From Solea solea (Eukaryota; Chordata; Actinopteri; Pleuronectiformes; Soleidae), in the NCBI RefSeq assembly GCF_958295425.1, contig NC_081154.1, positions 16,408,864-16,472,863 on the forward strand: a stretch of 64,000 nt of DNA, given 5' to 3'. The notes below the pieces were generated by a model, which was not told the DNA's origin, made no database searches, and was given only the letters and a program-made list of their open reading frames with translations. Numbering within the stretch: position 1 is the stretch's first letter; every line of letters starts with the position of its first letter. Made by a program: the position numbers and the translations under genes. Below are positions 58,405 through 64,000 of this stretch, piece after piece.

Positions 58405-58645
58405 GCGAGTCAAGGTCAACATGATTTGGTCACGTGCAGAGGAGGGATAGGGATTATTTTGGACAGAGGATGTTGAAGATGGAGCTGCTGGGCAGGATGA
58501 AAAGAGGAAGACCACAGAGAAGGTTCATGGATGTTGTGAAGTGGCACAGGAGGACAGCTGGTGTGACAGAAGAGGACACAAGGGATCAGGGCAAGATGGA
58601 GACAGATGATCCGCTGTGGGGATCCCTGAAGGGAGAAGACAAAAG
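58405..58645 (+). pseudogene. RTE-clade LINE 3' end, 5'-truncated
   Basis: From 58434 the frame reads QRRDRDYFGQRMLKMELLGR, then MKRGRPQRRFMDVVKWHRRT, then TEEDTRDQGKMETDDPLWG. This is the RTE C-terminus. It is followed by ggggatccctgaagggagaa and gacaaaagaag. It is an uninterrupted reference for the split copy at 55110/56592. Confidence 0.8.
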
Positions 58646-59527
58646 AAGTCTGGCTTATGATGACTAAGGGAGTCCAATTGGCTTTTCTACTAAGCACTCT
58701 AAGACAGATGCAGTTTTACGAGATAAATATGAATTGCAGCTGGGTCGTAAAGCTGTGGCTGTGGTGTGAGATCACCAGTTCTGCAGAGATGCTGGGGCCA
58801 CAAAACCTTTACATTTCAGGTTAATCTAATCACTCCTGTTCTCATTACACTTTCACACCAGTAAGCAGTGGCACAGTTCCAGGGCCAGGACCATTGGTAC
58901 ACTCTGCAAACCTGCCTGTGTTCAAACCAGCAGGTGTTGCTTTCTACACAGAAGTGGTGTCAATCCCAGCAGACATAGGGCAAAAGATGACAAAACATTT
59001 AGAGGGTTTATAAATGTTGGTGATCTTTGAATTCTGGCACACAGTGTGATTGGGGTATACAGCTTAAGAGTAGTTGTATATTTATTCTCCCTTATTCCAA
59101 TAGAAAATCCATCATATTTAGTACTGGGGGCGGCTAAGGGCAGCACTTTTCAAAACGATGTCCGCTAAGGATCCGGGGATAGTTTGAAATGCCCCCAAGC
59201 TAAATGATAAATAATTAATTTATATTAATATTTCATACACTGCACTCGTGTGGAGCAATATGGTTATTTCCCCACATGCTGTGGGCTGCTGTCTTTACCC
59301 CGCCTAAATTTGATGAAATAATTTTTTTTATACTTCAACAACTGACTTTTACAATTCTAACAGATTTAAAATGGTCTATAATGAAAGCAGCATTTGCTTA
59401 GAACTGAGTGAAATGGCTATGTCCACAGAAAGGGTTGTACGCTGTAGGACGCCATGTTTGTTTACATTCTTATCCTCAGGAAGTCAGTTGGAGCAAAAAG
59501 ATGGAATGAGAATTTGTGACTTGACCC
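58646..59527. other. Anonymous sequence, repeat A hint at 58950
   Basis: 58955-58990 (gtgtcaatcccagcagacat) may be a repeat A fragment. No gene recognised. Confidence 0.4.
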
Positions 59528-59752
59528 TTTCATCAAGAAGCTCTTGAAGACCCAGCTCTTCCAAGAGCATCTTCTGTCTTATACCACTACCACCTCCACT
59601 GCATCTCCTTCTACACTTGGATCCACCTCTGCACTCTCATCTTCTATCAGTTCTTCCCAACACCACTTCTATGTAGCTTGTTCCTCTCTTTTGCAAGTCG
59701 CTTTGGATAAAGGTGTCTGCTAAATGCTTAAATGTAAATGTAAATGATGTCT
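59528..59752 (+). repeat. L2-like LINE 3' end, uninterrupted copy
   Basis: Reads catcaagaagctcttgaaga cccagctcttccaagagc, cacttggatccacctctgca and cgctttggataaaggtgtct gctaaatgc, then (aaatgt)n. It gives the pre-insertion structure of 55780-56591. Confidence 0.8.
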
Positions 59753-60119
59753 TAGCAGACATGAGTCTTGTTTTCTGGTCCCGGAATTGTGTTATAGAGC
59801 TCTAGTGTCTGATGTAAAGCAACCCAACAGGCAACACTCAAACGACGCCATTATGCTGTATGTAACCAGCAACATCTATACTATGCAATGTGTCTCTTTG
59901 CTGGCTGTATTCATAAAAGTCAAGATGGAAACCATTAATTGGATGCCAAAACATGGAGGACAAGCAAAGTGAGGGCATTTTAACTTCCGTGAACCATCAT
60001 TCTGGTCTCTCAGAAGGACAATTTCCATCAGCACCTGTTGATCAGAGCATCGAGGGCAGTCAAGCAGGGCGGGCCTTGACTGATCCAGTATGGCAGTACT
60101 GTTTACAACGCTCAGCCTA
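59753..60119. other. Anonymous spacer
   Basis: Nothing recognisable. Confidence 0.4.
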
Positions 60120-60235
60120 TTTGATTTGGTTTTATGGCGGACACTCTTCCTGACGCAATCCTCCTTATTTATCTGGGCTTGGGACTGGCTCTAGAACACT
60201 GGATGTGGCACCCAGTGGCTGAGTTATACATAATC
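60120..60235 (-). repeat. SINE/RTE-type tail fragment, minus strand
   Basis: Contains ggcggacactcttcctgacg caatcctcc and ttatctgggcttgggactgg, the reverse complement of the ggagg(g)ttgcgtcaggaagg block of fish SINEs. Confidence 0.5.
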
Positions 60236-62784
60236 TGAGGCTAGTTAACTTTTTTCCTCTTTGAGTTTATCACAAAACGAAGACGTCAGAAAACTTCCAC
60301 TTTGGCTGATTTCATCCTCTTAAAAACCACTGCGGGGCCATTGTACGGGTCAGTTATTTTCAATCCGTCAAGTTCTGCGGTGTATTACTCTACTCTCTCT
60401 CTGTGTAGGCCAATACACAGAAGAAATGACATCAAAGTGAATCTTGAATCTCCATGGATTTAAAGTGCACAGCAAACTCGGGTGGCTTAAAACGGGCACT
60501 GATGCCATTTATTTTAGTTAACAATCACATGTTTGAGCTATTGTTTTCTGTACATTGGATACAAGCTATAACAGACAGTGGCACACCAAATAATCCTTAG
60601 TGTTTGTGTCTGTTTCAGTGGCGCAACATAGTAATGACAAGCTATTGTGATGGGCCCTTGTACGCGCATGTCACTAATACATACACACACACTGCATACA
60701 GGTAATATTAAACAAGAACGTGGATTTGACTTTGCTTATTGTATTGGAAAAGTAGAAAGGAGAGGTCAAAGGGGAAGCGATCAGAACCATGGACTGAGCT
60801 TGGTGTGCTTGAGTCCTGGGAGGTGAATAAAATAAAAATGTATGAGCCAAGGAGCTGTTCACTGTAACGACCGCTGACTGAGCAATCATATAGTAATATG
60901 ACGTCTATAGAGACTGAAGCGAGCAGCGATAATTTCAAAAACAACAGCACCATACAAAAGCTGATTCGATAGACAATCTGCATAAACCACATCAAATGGT
61001 GATTTGACAGCAGAGAACAGTCCTATTTGTGCCACATATATCAAAAAGTCGTGTGCACAGAATCAATTTGCTTCAACAACACCGGACGACAAATTATACG
61101 CTTGGCAGCGACTTGAAAAGGAAGCCCGCCGCCATAATCCATTTGCTCAGCTCTTGCGGTGCAGGGTCACAACTTGGCAGCAGCTAGATAATTGCAAGAC
61201 ATTTTCCACTGTTTAGTTGTCCCAATATTACCCCGTGTCCCTGAAAGGATAGGTTGCAATTAGCCAGTTTCCACTGTTCATACACCACACAGCCTCTGAA
61301 ATGTAACTGAGAAGACTCGAAGAGTTCCATTTTCATTGACAATTCCCCCCAATGTGGAACACAAACCTCGTAACACAGCATAAATTACACCTATAGTTAC
61401 ACCACCGGTCTGTCTGTACACTAAAATGACTCTGTAAATAACGGTTTAGTCAAAACTAAAGGATTGCTGAGATAAAATGCACCATCTTCTTCTTCTTGTA
61501 TGTAAAACACAAAAGGGAGGGGTTAGAAGCTCAGGTTGCAGCCAGTGAGAAGTAAAGGGGACAGTAATAGGAGCGGAAACAGGAGAGATTTAGTAATTAC
61601 TGCGTTCCAGTGCCCCACTGTGCAGCCAAACTATCTCTGGGAGCCCACATTCTCATAATCCCCTGTTTGCCAACAAAGCATTTTTCAAACACACTTTCCT
61701 GAGAGCCACACGTCAGCTATAAAAGCAAAAATGAAGCAGTAAATGGCCTAATAACAGCCCACCAAGAGATTCAGTCTCACAGCTGGGATTGTCTTTTAAG
61801 CAGTGGACAGTCAGAGTTCCTTTAAATGACACATTATGTCCATTCTTCAAAACTCTCCCAGCCCTCTTGAGTCACAAGACGCGCTCTTAACCTCTTGAGT
61901 GATAAAAACATGAGGAAGTGCCTATACTGCCATTCATCTGTGGCCTCTAAAGTGGAATATAAATTTAAAAATATGACTGTTTCTAAAAGGAGTGCTTTTC
62001 CGGTGGAGAAAAGTGATGCAATGCCCTATATAATGAAGGCTCTTGCAACTTCATTTCCTGTGGGTGCCCCTCCATTCAAAAAGGGTGTTGTTATGGAGTT
62101 CCCTACTGTCCCTACATAACAGTGTCCCACAGGGTGTCCTTAGAGGAAATGATATTTAGTGTTGTATAGATAATGCCCCTCTCAGTGATAGAACGCGATG
62201 CTGTGCCGTAAAGGATGTCCCTAAATATACAGTTGCCATCAATAGATTTTACTAGTATTTATAGTCTAGATCTAGACTTTAGATGTTATTTATGTGTTCC
62301 ACCCTTCCTGAGACTGTTCCTCCTCCATCTAAATGAAGGTAAAACAAAGACGAAGTGGATCTTGTTTGGTCCAACATGTTCAATGTTTCCATTTCAAGTG
62401 TTGCTGCTGATTTGGCCTCTTATTTCAGACCTGATTTTTTTCAATTTCACCTTTTGGGAAACGTAAAGCCCTTTCTGAAACTGCAAGATTAGGAAACAGC
62501 AACCCGCACTTTTTATTAGCTCAAGGCTTAACTACAGCAACACACTTTACGTTAGTCTTTGCCAGTCCTTTCCCTTTCGCACCTCAAGCTAGTTCATAAA
62601 GCAGCTACTCGCTTTTTAACAAACACCCCAAGGCTTTTACTTTTAAAGCAAAAAGTTAATGGCCGAGCTACACTTTATTTGGCAGAAATTTAACATTACG
62701 TGAAAATGACAGGGTTTTACACTTCTTCAGGTCAACGGCTACTGGCTGACCAAACGGTGAGGTTACTGCTCCTTTTTTCCCTGC
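60236..62784. other. Anonymous sequence, no convincing gene
   Basis: A 69-codon frame from ATG 61910 to 62119 (RKCLYCHSSVASKVEYKF) and others are unassigned and too short to support. No repeat family identified. Confidence 0.4.
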
Positions 62785-63000
62785 AAGTAAATGGTCTGTA
62801 TTTTTATAGTGCTTTCTCTTGAGGACCACTCAAAACTGCTTTATACCAAAGTGTTGCCATTCATGTACGATCATATTCATATACTGTATACAGCCATCAG
62901 GAGCTAGGCAGGGTTAAGTGTCTTGCCCTAGGACACACAAGGAATCAAACCCACAAAATCCCAGTTGAAAGACCACTCACTCTGCCACTGAGCATAAAAA
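62785..63000 (-). repeat. tRNA-derived SINE, minus strand
   Basis: On the complementary strand gctcagtggcagagtgagtg and gtgggtttgattcc provide A- and B-box. The plus strand carries taagtgtcttgccctaggac and, at its far end, atagtgctttctcttgagga ccactcaaaa, the LINE-like tail also seen at 43700-43750. Confidence 0.75.
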
Positions 63001-64000
63001 TAAGAGCCCATTTTTCACATAAGGATTATGAAAAAAAAACTTGGCGCATTTCCACCGAAATTACCCAGGGAAAAACTTTCCCTTGACCACAAAACTTTCC
63101 CTGAAAGATGTTCCTACTCGCGACTAGAGTCTTTTCAGATGAGCAGGAACTCCAGAGGGGCAGGGCTGTCTGTCTGTCTGTCTGTCTGTTTGTGTTTCCA
63201 CACTTGCCAATATGACCACTAGTTGTGTGAATGGGGTGAAGTCTGCCATCTCTGATTGCCTGTGCTTTTCATTATACATGTTTTCTTACAGGTGATTTCG
63301 GAGACACCAGTCAGTGAGTGTTCAAGTATTTTGGGGCTGCAGCTTTGATTAGAATACAGACCGTATATTAAGTGTTTTCCATTTGATAGCTTCTCCAGAC
63401 TTCCAGACCCCAGCTTTAATTGGATTTCCTGTCTTCTCTCTTAGCCATGAGTCGGATATCAAAGACCTTATGACTACAAAGCCTTACATCTGAACAAGCC
63501 TCAGTGTTAATGATTTGATTTTCTAACACCCTAAGCAAGAACAAGGTTTACATTGTAGGATTTCAGAGGTAAAAAAAAGAAAGAAAGGAATGAAACACCT
63601 CTGCAATCAAACACTGAGGTGTGCACAAACTGTTTAAATGGGGGCTGAAATATTTGCTTGCTGAAGATTTGCTTTTGTTTATAAATCACACTTTCACCAT
63701 TGTAATAAAATTCCATAATGTTTAATTTCAAACGTCTTGAATTTAAATCTCCTTGTGTATGCAGTGTGTGAACTAGTTTGATAATGGTTTGAATGTAACA
63801 GACATTTGTTTATATTTAAAAGTTGTGGCCCAAATTTTAAATGAAGCAGTTCCGTGCATCTAATGTCATTATTAGACTCTTTATTTGTATAGGACGGAGA
63901 GTCGAAAAAAGAAAAGTGGCCAATGCACCAGTGAGATTTATGCCTTTGTGTTGCTTTCCAAAACAAAAAGGCTGTCATTTCCCAATCAGAGTTCTATTGT
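63001..64000. other. Anonymous sequence with (TCTG)n
   Basis: (TCTG)n at 63167-63189. No gene or other repeat recognised. Confidence 0.45.

Overview
This window is a eukaryotic, AT-rich, gene-poor stretch that looks like teleost fish DNA. The evidence is the repeat content. There are RTE-clade LINE pieces (Rex3/Expander-like), Rex1/L2-type LINE 3' ends with a taataaagt plus (gtct)n tail, and L2-like ends with the gtctgctaaatg tail. There are also tRNA-derived SINEs, a Tc1-like transposase fragment, many short hAT-type elements and long (TA)n, (TG)n and (TATG)n tracts. I found no intact host gene, rRNA, tRNA gene, CRISPR array or prokaryotic feature. The stretch is best read as intergenic or a very large intron. 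Every protein-like segment I could recognise is a transposon relic, except one unassigned minus-strand ORF (22600-22902).

Layout. 1-4.9 kb: mostly anonymous sequence with small repeat fragments. 4.9-6.55 kb: a 30-bp minisatellite split in two by a 584-bp, 5'-truncated Rex1/L2-type LINE. 7-13 kb: microsatellites, several short hAT elements and an L2 tail. 13.6-15.3 kb: a 42-bp minisatellite split by a 1259-bp TTAA-flanked element carrying a THAP-like fragment (Kolobok-like). 16.7-17.5 kb: a dead Tc1-like copy. 19-25 kb: a long TA tract, a hAT end and an orphan ORF with a palindromic X-box-like site upstream. 25-32 kb: three hAT elements (two with clear target-site duplications), a LINE C-terminal fragment and a 700-bp element with 19-bp terminal repeats. 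34-41 kb: a hAT relative of the 30-bp minisatellite, a compound TA array with 30-bp higher-order spacing, an RTE reverse-transcriptase relic and SINEs. 42-51 kb: an inverted repeat pair, SINEs (one split by a hAT element) and a YADD reverse-transcriptase fragment. 53-60 kb: a hAT element with an N-terminal transposase-like ORF and a 15-bp hairpin, then a three-level nest (hAT in L2 in RTE), followed by second copies of the RTE and L2 ends. 60-64 kb: SINE fragments and anonymous sequence.

No genes here work together. What the sequence records is a history of insertions. Six hAT-like elements can be delimited by 5-8 matching bases of an 8-bp target-site duplication, and one TTAA element and one LINE by TTAA and a 5-bp duplication. 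Two minisatellites have units resembling internal pieces of hAT-like elements found elsewhere in the window. One SINE head occurs with two different LINE-type tails. Family names are from memory of repeat families and would need a repeat-library search. Boundaries based on target-site duplications are read directly from the sequence.
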